Assembly (NCBI RefSeq): GCF_009380135.2
Contig: NZ_WHUT02000013.1
Coordinates: 39,357-103,356 of the forward strand
Reading direction: 5' to 3'
Length of the DNA stretch: 64,000 bases
From: Fertoeibacter niger
GTDB taxonomy: Bacteria; Pseudomonadota; Alphaproteobacteria; Rhodobacterales; Rhodobacteraceae
Shown here: positions 53,442-62,811 of the stretch, one piece after another
Layout of the letters: every line of letters begins with the position of its first letter
Position numbering within the stretch: the first letter of the stretch is position 1
The notes under the pieces: model-generated
The model's database searches: none
The model's input: the letters and a program-made list of their open reading frames with translations, nothing else
What the model was told of the DNA's origin: nothing
Position numbers and translations under genes: made by a program

Positions 53442-54067
53442 CTAAGCCGGAAGATCTCGCCAACCGCCCTCTGACGGACGGCTTGTTTCGAGGAACTGTA
53501 TGCCCTTTAGTTGGTGCTTCTCGAAAACAGATACGAGTGAACCAGAGAAGAACGTCCATCCTCCCCTTGCAACGCAGAACGCCTGCATCCCCTCAATGCT
53601 GCCGCTCAAAAACTCAAACCAGCGAAGAAAGGCCACTTTTGGCCCCAATTCATAGGGTTCAACCAATGTGCAGGGGCTCACTTCTTCAACCTCCCTACGA
53701 TCACGAATGACCACACCACTTGCGAGCAGGCAATTGCAGACCTGCGGCAAAAACATTGCCAGGTCCTCTTTCGAAGGGCCTTCAATTGGCAGAAACTCGC
53801 CGACAGTATCTCCTACCTCGCCCAATAGGATATCTTTAGCGCGCACTGAAAAGATCCACCCGTATGGCGACCAGTAAACGTCTGACTGCGAGAGGTGCTT
53901 TCCGGTTTCTTGCCTGTGAAAAATCGGCCTGCAGTCAGGTCTTGATTCGAGCGTTATAGAACCGCTTCTCAGGGCCTCAATAAAGCTGTCGGGGCCAGAT
54001 CGGGTATCAAAAAAATTGATTGTCTTTGATCTTCTGGCGCAAGGCGATGAAATTTTCTATTTTTCAT
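53442..54067 (-). pseudogene. Probable frameshifted gene, immunity-protein-like, in an AT-richer patch
   Basis: From an ATG at 54067 (MKNRKFHRLAPEDQRQS) the frame stops within 35 codons. A second frame carries on from a run of seven A/T bases (54009-54015) to the stop at 53442. One extra base in that run would join them into a single 208-residue protein. The second frame alone has no good start before a GTG at 53846 (134 residues). The C-terminal end (SGSLVSVFEKHQLKGIQF) resembles the Imm11/DUF1629 immunity family; this is tentative. Base composition is lower in GC than all neighbours, suggesting transfer. Real frameshift, sequencing error or slippage cannot be told apart. Confidence 0.6.
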
Positions 54068-54311
54068 CGCCTGCAATCCTTGATTAGCTCTTCTTTTCAA
54101 TCAATTCCTGTAAGCCTACAGATATTTGCGCAGCATTTTCATGCCACAGCAAGGCGTATCGGCGCTATCACGCCGCATCTTCCTGATGATAGCTGAAATG
54201 GTGCCGAATTCGAGGGCAGTTCGTCCCTCGGCTGCCCAAGGTAAGCCCCACCCCACTGGCGCCGCCCCGCGCCGCGCGTTAGCCTGCCGCGAAACGAAAA
54301 GGGAGCCGACG

Positions 54312-56042
54312 ATGGACCAGATCATGCGGCAGCGCGGGGCGATGGCGCTTCTGGGGGCGCTGGCGGGCGGCAGCCTTTATCTGCTGGGCGAAGTGCTGGA
54401 GCAGGGGGTCTTGCCCGACCGCGCGGCACTTGGGCTGACGGCCTTTGCCGCCGTGTTCTTTGGCGCGGTGCTGGCGATGGCCGGGCCGCTCAACATCCCG
54501 CGTGCGGCCCTGGGCGCGGCCAGCGTGGCGCTGGTGGCGGCGGGGCTGCTGGTGCTGGCCAGCCTGCGCTTCGATGATGTGGACGGGCTGTTCGGCCATC
54601 CCGCCCCGGCCTTTGCCTTTACCCTCTTGGCCAGCATACCGCTGCCGTTTTTGATCGCCGCCGCAGGCCCGGGCTGGCGCGATTATCCCACATTGTTCAG
54701 CGAAAGCTGGGGTATCGTGGTGCGCAGCGCCGCCGCCTGGGTGTTTGTGGCCGTGGTCTGGGCGCTGATCTTTCTGTCGGATGCGTTGCTTGCCCTGGTG
54801 GGCATCACGCTGATCGACCGGCTGATTGACATCGACATCGTGCCATTCCTTATCACCGGGATCACGCTGGGCCTTGCGCTGGCCGTGGTGGTGGAACTGG
54901 GTGATGTGGTGTCGCCCTATCTGATCCTGCGCCTGCTGCGGCTGCTGTTGCCGGTGGTGCTGGCGGTGATGGCGCTGTTCATTCTGGCGCTGCCGGTGCA
55001 GGGACTGTCGCGGTTTCTGGGTGGGCTGTCGGTGGCGGCGACGCTTCTGGCCATGGCGGTGGCGGCGGCCACGCTTGTCACATCCGCCATAGACCGCACC
55101 GCGGCCGAGGCTGTGGCAGGCCCGCTGATGCTGCGCGCCACGCAGGGGCTGGCGCTGATGCTGCCGGTGCCTGCGGCGCTGGCCGCCTATGCGATCTGGC
55201 TGAGGGTGGACCAGCACGGCTGGACGCCCGACCGGCTGTTTGCCGCCAAGGCGGCGGTGCTGGCGCTGGGCTACGGCGTCATCTATGCGCTGGCCGTGTT
55301 GCGTGGTGCCGGCTGGATGGACCGCATCCGGCAGGGCAATGTGACCATGGCACTGGCGCTGCTGGTGGTGTCGGCCCTGTGGTTGACGCCTTTGCTGAAC
55401 GCCGAGGCGATTTCCGCGCGCGATCAGTTGGCGCGTTTTGAGGATGGCCGCGTGGCGGTGGCCGATCTTGACGTGACCGCGCTGGAAAACTGGGGCCGTC
55501 CGGGGGCTGCGGCACTGGATGCCTTGCGCGCCACCGCCGCCGAACCGGGGCAGGGGGCGCTGGCGGCGCGGCTGGAAAACCGGGGATTCGCCGCGGTCGC
55601 CCTGCCCGAAACCGCCGCGGGGGTGCTGACCAAGCTGCGCGCCACCCTGCCGCTGCAACCGCCCACGGCCACCCCCACCCGCGACCGCCTGCTGGACGGG
55701 TTCAGCGAAAGCGAGCACCGCTACTGGCTGGGCAATTGCCTGAACCGCCTGCCCGATGGCCGCCCCGGCTGCGCAATGCTGGTTGGTGATTTCTGGCCGG
55801 GGCTGGAGGGCGAAGAGGCGGTGCTGATCTCGTCCGACCCCAGCGGCTATCTGGTGTTCGACGGGCTGGTGACGGCGGATGGCCGCGTGCAGCGGCGCGG
55901 CGTGGCCCCGCTGTCGGGGAACATGCCGCTGGACGCAGCCGGTGCCATCGGCGCGGTGCAAAGCGGTGCCGTTGCCCTGACCCCGGCCCCCTTGAACCAG
56001 ATCACGCTGGACGGCCAGCCGCTGATCATCGCACCCTACTGA
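54312..56042 (+). CDS. DUF4153 integral membrane protein
   Basis: This is a 576-residue membrane protein. About ten to twelve hydrophobic helices fill residues 10-385, then a soluble C-terminal domain of about 190 residues faces one side (DLDVTALENWG ... YWLGNCLNRLPDGRPGC). This is the DUF4153 layout; function unknown. The start at MDQIMRQR has GGGAG upstream; a longer frame would run into the AT-rich region. Downstream hairpins separate it from the H-NOX gene. Confidence 0.85.
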   Translation: MDQIMRQRGAMALLGALAGGSLYLLGEVLEQGVLPDRAALGLTAFAAVFFGAVLAMAGPLNIPRAALGAASVALVAAGLLVLASLRFDDVDGLFGHPAPAFAFTLLASIPLPFLIAAAGPGWRDYPTLFSESWGIVVRSAAAWVFVAVVWALIFLSDALLALVGITLIDRLIDIDIVPFLITGITLGLALAVVVELGDVVSPYLILRLLRLLLPVVLAVMALFILALPVQGLSRFLGGLSVAATLLAMAVAAATLVTSAIDRTAAEAVAGPLMLRATQGLALMLPVPAALAAYAIWLRVDQHGWTPDRLFAAKAAVLALGYGVIYALAVLRGAGWMDRIRQGNVTMALALLVVSALWLTPLLNAEAISARDQLARFEDGRVAVADLDVTALENWGRPGAAALDALRATAAEPGQGALAARLENRGFAAVALPETAAGVLTKLRATLPLQPPTATPTRDRLLDGFSESEHRYWLGNCLNRLPDGRPGCAMLVGDFWPGLEGEEAVLISSDPSGYLVFDGLVTADGRVQRRGVAPLSGNMPLDAAGAIGAVQSGAVALTPAPLNQITLDGQPLIIAPY

Positions 56043-56071
56043 GGCTGTGCAGCCCGGATTGCACAATTGAC

Positions 56072-56093
56072 GGCCAGGCGCCGGCGGCTGGCC
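56072..56093 (+). terminator. Hairpin after the DUF4153 gene
   Basis: GGCCAG and CTGGCC flank a GC-rich loop. A second stem TGTGCA/TGCACA lies at 56046-56065. No T-run follows. Confidence 0.4.
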
Positions 56094-56168
56094 CGCATTC
56101 TCCCCGGAGTAAGGTAGTTGTTAACCCTTTCCGCCTAGGCTGGTCGGCGAATCGGAAAGGCGGCGGCG

Positions 56169-56756
56169 ATGCATGGGCTCATCAACAGGTCGATCCAGTG
56201 TTTCCTGCGCGATACCTACGGGCCCGCGCTCTGGGCCGATGTGGCGCGTGAGGCGCGGCTGGGGTTCGACAGTTTCGAGGCGATGCTGACCTATGACCCG
56301 CGGCTGACAGATGCGGTGATCGCCGCCGCCGCCCGCTGCCTTGACCGGCCGCGCGACACGGTGCTGGAGGATCTGGGCACCTATCTGGTGTCCCATCCGA
56401 ACCTAGAGGCGCTGCGGCGGCTGCTGCGTTTCGGCGGTGTCACGTTTGTGGATTTCCTGCATTCGCTGGAGGATTTGCCGGGCCGCGGGCGGCTGGCCCT
56501 GCCCGATCTGGATCTGCCACATCTGCGCCTGGCTGATCTGGGGCCGGGGGAATTTGCGTTGTATTGTCAGGCGACCTTGCCTGGTGTCGGGCATGTCATG
56601 ATGGGCCTGCTGCGTGCAATGGCCGATGACTACGGGGCGCTGGCGCTGCTGGACCACCAAGGCACCGGGCCTGAGGGTGAGGTGATCTCGATCGCGCTCC
56701 TGGAACAAAGGTTTGCCGAAGGCCGCCGATTCGATCTTGCCGTGCGGCTGGGCTAG
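56169..56756 (+). CDS. H-NOX (heme-NO-binding fold) protein lacking the heme ligand
   Basis: This is a 195-residue H-NOX-fold protein (MHGLINRSIQCFLRDTYG, GTYLVSHPN, FGGVTFVDFLHSL). In soluble guanylate cyclase the proximal heme histidine, His105, lies in a LDALH motif; the matching stretch here is LEDLP, with P104 at that place. The YxSxR propionate-binding motif reads YCQAT (residues 132-136). Both heme-contact motifs therefore appear lost, so it may not bind heme in the usual way. It lies 4 bases upstream of a diguanylate cyclase, the normal H-NOX partner, and probably regulates it. Confidence 0.85.
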   Translation: MHGLINRSIQCFLRDTYGPALWADVAREARLGFDSFEAMLTYDPRLTDAVIAAAARCLDRPRDTVLEDLGTYLVSHPNLEALRRLLRFGGVTFVDFLHSLEDLPGRGRLALPDLDLPHLRLADLGPGEFALYCQATLPGVGHVMMGLLRAMADDYGALALLDHQGTGPEGEVISIALLEQRFAEGRRFDLAVRLG

Positions 56757-56760
56757 GGCA

Positions 56761-57768
56761 ATGGACGGCGGTGCTGCGGACAACGGCGTGCGGATGGACA
56801 GGGCGGTGCTGAACCGGCTGATGCCCATGCATCTGTGCCTGTCCCATGCGGGCCTTGTGCTGAACTGTGGCCCCACCCTGCGCAAGATTTTTCCGGTGAC
56901 ACGGCTGAGTGGACGCGGCTTCTTTACCCTGTTCGACATCCGCCGCCCTGGTGGCATCACGGACATGGCAGCGTTGCAGGACCGCGCGGGCGAGCGGTTG
57001 TACCTGTCGCTGCGCGACCAGCCGCAGGCCGGGTTTCGCGGCATCGCAGCCCCGCTGGCCGACGATGCGGGACTGTTGCTGAACCTGTCGTTCGGCATCG
57101 GCGTGCTGGATGCGGTGCGCAACTACGGCCTGACCGATGCCGATTTTGCCGCCACCGACCTGGCGGTGGAACTTCTGTATCTGGTCGAGGCGAAATCGGC
57201 GGTGATGGAGGAGCTGCGCCAGCTGAATCTGCGGCTGCAAGGCGCAAAAACCGCCGCCGAACAGCAGGCGTTGACTGACACGCTGACCGGCCTTGGCAAC
57301 CGCCGCGCGCTGGACCGGGTGCTGGAACGTGCCATCGCCGGGGCGGTGCCCTTCGGGCTGATGCATGTCGACCTCGACTTCTTCAAGGCGGTGAATGACA
57401 GCCTGGGCCATGCCGCAGGCGACCATGTGCTGCGCGAGGTGGCACGGATCCTGTCCGAGGAAACCCGGTCAGGCGACACGGTGGCGCGGGTTGGGGGTGA
57501 CGAATTTGTCGTGGTTTTTCCAGGGCTTGCCGACGCGTCGCGGCTGGGCGCGATTGCGCGGCGCATGATCACCCGCCTGAACCTGCCAATGGTGTTTGAG
57601 GGCAAACCCTGCCGCGTCTCGGCCAGCATCGGCATGACGCTGTCCACCCATCACGACCCGGCGCTGCCCGACCGAATGCTCGCGGCCGCAGATCACGCCC
57701 TTTATGCCGCCAAACACGCAGGGCGAAGTTGCGCAGTTCTGGCACCGCAACCTGGTGTGCAGCCCTAG
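56761..57768 (+). CDS. Diguanylate cyclase with H-NOX-associated sensor domain
   Basis: This 335-residue c-di-GMP synthase has an N-terminal HNOBA/PAS-like domain (about 10-130, LCLSHAGLVLNCGPTLRKIF), a coiled coil (about 140-175) and a GGDEF domain with intact GGDEF at 245-249. An RxxD feedback site (RSGD) lies five residues before it. AGGG precedes the ATG, which follows the H-NOX stop closely, so the two are cotranslated. It should be controlled by the adjacent H-NOX-like protein. Confidence 0.92.
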   Translation: MDGGAADNGVRMDRAVLNRLMPMHLCLSHAGLVLNCGPTLRKIFPVTRLSGRGFFTLFDIRRPGGITDMAALQDRAGERLYLSLRDQPQAGFRGIAAPLADDAGLLLNLSFGIGVLDAVRNYGLTDADFAATDLAVELLYLVEAKSAVMEELRQLNLRLQGAKTAAEQQALTDTLTGLGNRRALDRVLERAIAGAVPFGLMHVDLDFFKAVNDSLGHAAGDHVLREVARILSEETRSGDTVARVGGDEFVVVFPGLADASRLGAIARRMITRLNLPMVFEGKPCRVSASIGMTLSTHHDPALPDRMLAAADHALYAAKHAGRSCAVLAPQPGVQP

Positions 57769-57882
57769 TGCGAAGAAAAAACCCCCGCTGGCCACCAGAA
57801 GCAAGCAATCTGCCAACCCTATCTGCAATAGGTGCGGGCACGAGGAAAAACCTCATGCCTTCTGGCAGCGTGATGGAGGAAG

Positions 57883-57957
57883 TGGCAGCCCGTAGGGGAG
57901 TCGAACCCCTCTTACCAGGTTGAAAACCTGGTGTCCTAACCGATAGACGAACGGGCC
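57883..57957 (-). tRNA. tRNA-Glu (anticodon UUC)
   Basis: Read on the minus strand, GGCCCGT pairs with ACGGGCT as the acceptor stem (one G-U), with a G discriminator and encoded CCA. The D arm is TCTATCGGTTAGGA. The anticodon stem CAGGT/ACCTG encloses TTTTCAA, giving UUC. The T arm is GAGGGGTTCGACTCCCCT. Length is 75 bases including CCA. Confidence 0.96.
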
Positions 57958-58105
57958 ACAGCGAATATCGGGCTGTTTAGTGCGGCGCGCGGGGCTGTGC
58001 AAGGGGAAAAGGGCGACGCCGGGGAAGGGCAGGGGTGCTGGCCTGGGCTGTCAGGTGGCGATGTGTTGCCTCGGCGCGACTGGCCGATGCGGCGCCGGTC
58101 CAGCC

Positions 58106-59851
58106 TCAGACCCTTGCGGCATCCTCCAGCCGCAGTTGAACCTTGCTGCGGCCGCCCCAGGTGTTGATCTCCAGCCGACCGGCCAGGTGGAAGCGCGCGA
58201 TGCCGCCCGCCTCCAGCGCAGGCCCCAGCGGGCTGTCGAAGGCACCGAAGGCCACCGCCTCCAGCTTGGCGCCCATGCCGTCGCCAAAGCTGATCCGCAG
58301 GTGGTTTTCGCCCATGCGGCGGGCCTGCACCGCCTGATCTGCAAAGGCAAAGCGCGGCGCGGGGGCCGATGCGCCAAAGGGCCCGGCAGCCTCGATCTGT
58401 TCGATCAGTGCGGGCGTGGCGGCCGAGGGCATCAACAGCCCGTCCAGCCGCAGGTCGGCGGGACCGCCCGCGCCCGCCCCTTGCCGGGCCAGGAGTTCGG
58501 CCAGCCGGGCCATGGCGGCGGGAATCTGGTCCTCGGCCACGGTCAGACCGGCGGCCATGCGGTGCCCGCCGCCACGGATCAGCAGCCCCTCATCCGCCAG
58601 GCGGTGAATCGCCGCGCCCAGATCGACACCCGACACCGACCGGGCCGACCCCTTGCCGATGCCATTCTCCAGCCCGATGACCACGGCAGGGCGGCCCGTC
58701 GCCTCTTTCAGCCGGGCGGCGACAATGCCCACCACGCCGGGGTGCCAGCCTTGCCCAGCCGCCCAGACCAGCGGGCCGTCCACTCCGCGCGCCTCGGCCT
58801 GGGCCAGCGCCTCTTCGCGCACCCGGCCCTCGATCTCGCGGCGTTCGGTGTTCAGCTGATCCAGCCGCGTGGCCAGTGCCACCGCCTCGCGCCCGTCATC
58901 TGTGGCCAGCAGCCGCGCGCCCAGATCGGCCTGGCCAATGCGCCCGCCCGCGTTGACCCGCGGACCCAGCAGGAACCCCAGCGCATAGACTGAGGGGGCA
59001 GTATCCATCCGCGCCACATCGGCCAGCGCCACCAGCCCGGGCCGTTCGCGCCGTGCCATCACCTTCAGCCCCTGCCTGACCAGCGCGCGGTTCACCCCCA
59101 GCAGCGGGGCCACATCGGCCACGGTGGCCAGCGCCACCAGATCAAGCAGCGCCATCAGGTCGGGGCCGGTTGCGCCTGCGGTCCGCATCTGGCGGTTGGC
59201 CTCGACCAGCAGCAGAAACACCACCGATGCGGCGCAGAGGTGGCCCAGGGCGCCATCCTCGTCCTGCCGGTTGGGGTTCACCACGGCCAGCGCGGGGGGC
59301 AAGGTTTCGGCGCCAAGGTGGTGGTCCAGCACCACCACATCGGTGCCCTTGGCGGCGGCAATGGGCTCGTGCGACAGCGTGCCGCAATCGACGCACAGGA
59401 TCAGGTCATGCGCGCGGGCCAGTTCGGCCATGGCGGGCACGTTGGGGCCATAGCCTTCGTCAATCCGGTCGGGGATATACAGGGTGGCGGGCCGCCCCAG
59501 GGCGCGCAGCCAGATGATCAGCAGCGCGGCAGAGGCCCCGCCATCCACATCGTAATCGGCAAAGATGGCAATGCGCTGCCGCGCCTTGACCGCATGCAGC
59601 AGACGGGTTGCGGCGCGGCCCATGTCTTTCAGGGTCAGCGGGTCGGGCAGCAGGTCACGCAGCGCGGGGGCAAGGTAGGTCTGGGCATCGCCCGCCGCCA
59701 CACCCCGGCGCACCAGAGTGCGGCACAGGGGCAGGGGCAGGCGGGTGGTCTGGGCCATGCCCTCGGCCAGCCGCTCCTCGTCATCCGAAGGCCCCACCCA
59801 GCGGCGACCGGTGGCCGAGCATTCGACATTCAGAAAGGCGCGTGCGGTCAT
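58106..59851 (-). CDS. recJ: Single-stranded-DNA-specific exonuclease RecJ
   Basis: RecJ degrades single-stranded DNA 5' to 3' in recombination and mismatch repair. The protein has 581 residues. DHH-family motifs are DYDVDG, CVDCGT and VLDHH in the first half; DHHA1 GGGHRMAAG is in the second, and an OB-like domain ends the protein. AGGA lies six bases before this ATG; an ATG three bases earlier is equivalent. Confidence 0.95.
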   Translation of the reverse strand: MTARAFLNVECSATGRRWVGPSDDEERLAEGMAQTTRLPLPLCRTLVRRGVAAGDAQTYLAPALRDLLPDPLTLKDMGRAATRLLHAVKARQRIAIFADYDVDGGASAALLIIWLRALGRPATLYIPDRIDEGYGPNVPAMAELARAHDLILCVDCGTLSHEPIAAAKGTDVVVLDHHLGAETLPPALAVVNPNRQDEDGALGHLCAASVVFLLLVEANRQMRTAGATGPDLMALLDLVALATVADVAPLLGVNRALVRQGLKVMARRERPGLVALADVARMDTAPSVYALGFLLGPRVNAGGRIGQADLGARLLATDDGREAVALATRLDQLNTERREIEGRVREEALAQAEARGVDGPLVWAAGQGWHPGVVGIVAARLKEATGRPAVVIGLENGIGKGSARSVSGVDLGAAIHRLADEGLLIRGGGHRMAAGLTVAEDQIPAAMARLAELLARQGAGAGGPADLRLDGLLMPSAATPALIEQIEAAGPFGASAPAPRFAFADQAVQARRMGENHLRISFGDGMGAKLEAVAFGAFDSPLGPALEAGGIARFHLAGRLEINTWGGRSKVQLRLEDAARV

Positions 59852-59939
59852 CATCTGTCCTGTGGTCGCGGGCGGCGGGTCGCCGCCTGCGACAGTGGCC
59901 GTCAGGCAAGGCAAGTGGCCCGGATCACGTGATCCGGTA

Positions 59940-60905
59940 TCACTTCACCGGTGTGCGGTATTCGATGCGGCGCACCGAGCCGGTTTTCGACCGCATCAAT
60001 ATGGTTTCCATCGTGACAAACCCCGGCTCGCGGTTGATGCCTTTCAGCAGCGAGCCGCTGGTCACGCCGGTGGCGGCAAAGATCACGTCGCCGCGCACCA
60101 GATCGTCGCGGGTATAGACCCGGTCAAGGTTCTGGATGCCGGCCTTCTTGGCCCGGGCGCGTTCATCGTCGTTGCGAAACAACAGCTTGCCAAAGAACTG
60201 CCCGCCCATGCATTTCAGCGCAGCCGCCGCCAGCACGCCTTCGGGTGCGCCGCCCGAACCCATATACATGTCGATACCGGTCTTTTCCGGTTCGGCGCAA
60301 TGCATGACGCCCGCCACATCGCCATCGGTGATCAGCCGGATCGCAGCCCCGGTGGAGCGGACCTCGGCAATCAGCTCCTCATGCCGGGGGCGTTCAAGGA
60401 TGCAGACGGTGATGTCTTCGGTAGAGCAACCCTTGGCCGCAGCCAGCGCCGACACCCGTTCCGACGGGCTCATCAGCATGGTGACGGTGCCGATCTTGAA
60501 GCCCGGGCCGATGGCCAGCTTTTCCATATACACATCCGGCGCATGCAGCAGCGTGCCGCGCGGGGCCATCGCGATGACGGTCAGGGCGTTGGGCATATCC
60601 TTGGCGGTCAGCGTGGTGCCTTCCAGCGGGTCAAGGGCAATGTCCACCGCGGGGCCCTTGCCGGTGCCAACCTCTTCGCCGATGAACAGCATCGGGGCCT
60701 CGTCCCGCTCGCCCTCGCCGATCACCACCACACCGGCGATGTCCAGCAGGTTCAGCTGATCGCGCATCGCGTTCACCGCCGCCTGATCGGCCGCCTTTTC
60801 GTCACCGCGCCCGATCAGCCCGGCCGAGGCCAGCGCCGCCGCTTCGGATACCCGGGCAAGGCCCAGTGACAAGAGGCGGTCCTGAAATTCCTTGGCATCG
60901 GCCAT
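59940..60905 (-). CDS. glpX: Class II fructose-1,6-bisphosphatase
   Basis: GlpX hydrolyses fructose 1,6-bisphosphate to fructose 6-phosphate in gluconeogenesis. The 321 residues include the metal/phosphate motifs GEGERDEAPML, DPLEGT and GSGGAPEG. The start at MADAKEF has AAAGGA at good distance; MI upstream is an alternative. It lies between hom and recJ on the same strand, a common Rhodobacterales order. Confidence 0.95.
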   Translation of the reverse strand: MADAKEFQDRLLSLGLARVSEAAALASAGLIGRGDEKAADQAAVNAMRDQLNLLDIAGVVVIGEGERDEAPMLFIGEEVGTGKGPAVDIALDPLEGTTLTAKDMPNALTVIAMAPRGTLLHAPDVYMEKLAIGPGFKIGTVTMLMSPSERVSALAAAKGCSTEDITVCILERPRHEELIAEVRSTGAAIRLITDGDVAGVMHCAEPEKTGIDMYMGSGGAPEGVLAAAALKCMGGQFFGKLLFRNDDERARAKKAGIQNLDRVYTRDDLVRGDVIFAATGVTSGSLLKGINREPGFVTMETILMRSKTGSVRRIEYRTPVK

Positions 60906-60998
60906 GATCATATCCTTTGGTGCTGAACGCGGGGTCGGTTTTCGTCTAGCCTGTGCAGGGGCAGGGCGACAAGGCTGGTCGCGCTAACGCAAGCCTTG

Positions 60999-62285
60999 TC
61001 ACACCTCTTCGATGCGGATCGCCACCGGATCGCCCACCAGAACGCCGGTTGAGGCAAAGCGGGCAATGGCATCGTCCACATCGGCCCCGGTGGCCTTGTG
61101 CGTCACGATCAGCACCGGGGCATGCGCGCCCTCATGGCCGTATTGCCGCATCCGGTCGATGGAAATGCCGGCGTCGCCCAAAGCCGTGGCAATCTTGGCC
61201 AGCGCGCCGGGCTTGTCCAGCAGCGTCATGCGCAGATACCAGGGTGCCGCCGTGGCCACCCGCGCGGCCACCGGGCTGGCAAGAGTAGTGGCAGGCTGGC
61301 CGAAGGTGGGCAGGCGGATGCCGCGCGCCAGGTCGATCACATCGCCCATCACCGCGCTGGCGGTGGGGCCCATTCCGGCGCCCGCGCCGCGCAGCACGAT
61401 CTGGCCCACCGAATCGCCCTCCAGCACCACCATGTTGGTGCCGCCCTGCAACTGGCCCAAGGGGCTGTCGGCGGGCACCAGGCAGGGTGTCATCCGCTGT
61501 TCCAGCCCCCGGCCCGTCATCTGCGCCACACCCAACAGCTTGATGCGGAACCCCATGTCGGCGGCATGGCGGATGTCGTCGATGGAGATTGCACCGATGC
61601 CTTCCAGCTCCACCGCGTCAAAGCTGACGCGCGTGCCAAAGGCGATGGCTGCCAGCAGGCTCAGCTTGTGGCCCGCGTCGATGCCGCCCACGTCAAGATT
61701 GGGGTCGGCCTCCAGATAGCCCAGTTGCCGGGCCTCTTCGAACACCTCGGCATAGGGCAGGCCCGCCGATTGCATGCGGGTGAGGATATAGTTGCAGGTG
61801 CCGTTCATCACGCCCATGACACGGCGCATCCCGTTGCCTGCCAAGCCTTCGGTCAGCGCCTTGATCACCGGGATGCCGCCCGCCACCGCCGCCTCGAACC
61901 GGATCACGCGGCCCGCGGCCTCTGCCGCCTCGGCCAAAGCCTGCCCGTGATGCGCCAGAAGCGCCTTGTTGGCCGTCACCACATCCTTGCCCGCCGCAAT
62001 CGCCGCCTCGGTCGCGGCCTTGGCAGGGCCGTCATGGCCACCCATCACCTCAATGAACACATCCACATCGGCGCGTTGCGCAAGGGCCACGGGGTCGGCT
62101 TCCCAGCCGTAGGCGGACAGATCGGCATCACGGGCCTTGGACTTGTCACGCGCGGATACCGCGGTGATCACCACCGGTCGGCCCGCCCGCGCCGCGATCA
62201 GACCGGCATGGTTCTGCACGATCTTCACCACACCGATGCCAACAGTGCCAAGACCGGCCAGACCAAGACGCAGGGGGGCAGCCAT
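60999..62285 (-). CDS. hom: Homoserine dehydrogenase
   Basis: Homoserine dehydrogenase reduces aspartate semialdehyde to homoserine in threonine and methionine synthesis. The 428 residues comprise an NAD(P) domain (GLGTVGIGV), the catalytic domain (VMNGTCNYILT, ADPNLDVGGIDAGHKL with the catalytic lysine) and a C-terminal ACT regulatory domain (LRMTLLDKPGALAKIA). GGAGG precedes the ATG. It is 93 bases upstream of glpX. Confidence 0.96.
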   Translation of the reverse strand: MAAPLRLGLAGLGTVGIGVVKIVQNHAGLIAARAGRPVVITAVSARDKSKARDADLSAYGWEADPVALAQRADVDVFIEVMGGHDGPAKAATEAAIAAGKDVVTANKALLAHHGQALAEAAEAAGRVIRFEAAVAGGIPVIKALTEGLAGNGMRRVMGVMNGTCNYILTRMQSAGLPYAEVFEEARQLGYLEADPNLDVGGIDAGHKLSLLAAIAFGTRVSFDAVELEGIGAISIDDIRHAADMGFRIKLLGVAQMTGRGLEQRMTPCLVPADSPLGQLQGGTNMVVLEGDSVGQIVLRGAGAGMGPTASAVMGDVIDLARGIRLPTFGQPATTLASPVAARVATAAPWYLRMTLLDKPGALAKIATALGDAGISIDRMRQYGHEGAHAPVLIVTHKATGADVDDAIARFASTGVLVGDPVAIRIEEV

Positions 62286-62387
62286 GAGACCTCCGAAAAA
62301 CTGGGCCCGGCGCGGGGGCCGAAGCATGTGCAGGTCTGTTAGCGGTTTCGCCACGGCCATGCAACGCACCGCCGTTGCCCGGCGCGG

Positions 62388-62690
62388 TCAGTTGTCAGAT
62401 ATGGCTGCCGCCAACCGGGCGCGCGTTGCGGCATCCTGCACCGGGCCCTGCATCGCCGCCGCCCGCGCCCGCAGCCGCGCGGCCCGCCCTGCCACCCCGG
62501 CAGTGGTCGCGGGCGTGATGGCAACCCCCGAGGCCTGCGCAATCACCTGATCCAGCGGCAGGATCACCGGGGCAGGCGCCGCCGGATCAACCTCGGCCCG
62601 CAGCACCGGACCCAGACCGGGCGGCGCTGCGCAGCCCATGCACAAGGCAAGGCTGGACAGCAAGGCAAAGGGGCGCGGGGCAGGCAGCAT
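62388..62690 (-). CDS. Small predicted lipoprotein
   Basis: This is a 100-residue protein with a lipoprotein signal (lipobox CMGC). The mature part is short, proline-rich at first and then helical (RAARLRARAAAMQ). No family recognised. AAGGA lies eight bases before this ATG; another ATG is nine bases earlier. It shares an upstream region with the divergent TetR gene. Confidence 0.65.
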   Translation of the reverse strand: MLPAPRPFALLSSLALCMGCAAPPGLGPVLRAEVDPAAPAPVILPLDQVIAQASGVAITPATTAGVAGRAARLRARAAAMQGPVQDAATRARLAAAISDN

Positions 62691-62782
62691 GATTGGCATC
62701 CTTCGGGTCGTGCGCAGCCTAGTCGCCGGGCGGGCAGGGGGCAAGGTGCCACTGGTCGTGGGCCGCGCCGAACCCGCTTGAA

Positions 62783-62798
62783 CTGAACACACGTTCAG
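62783..62798. promoter_or_regulatory. Candidate TetR operator
   Basis: CTGAAC-ACAC-GTTCAG is a perfect inverted repeat 13 bases upstream of the TetR start. The position fits autoregulation and control of the divergent lipoprotein gene. Confidence 0.55.
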
Positions 62799-62811
62799 AT
62801 ACCATCCGGCC

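Noticed and set aside
53372..54311. The AT-richer patch as an insertion sequence or prophage remnant
   Set aside because: No transposase or integrase fragment and no terminal inverted repeats or target duplication could be found by eye.
57769..57882. Stem GGCATGAGG/CCTCGTGCC downstream of tRNA-Glu as a Rho-independent terminator
   Set aside because: There is one mismatch, and the run of T is in the loop rather than after the stem.
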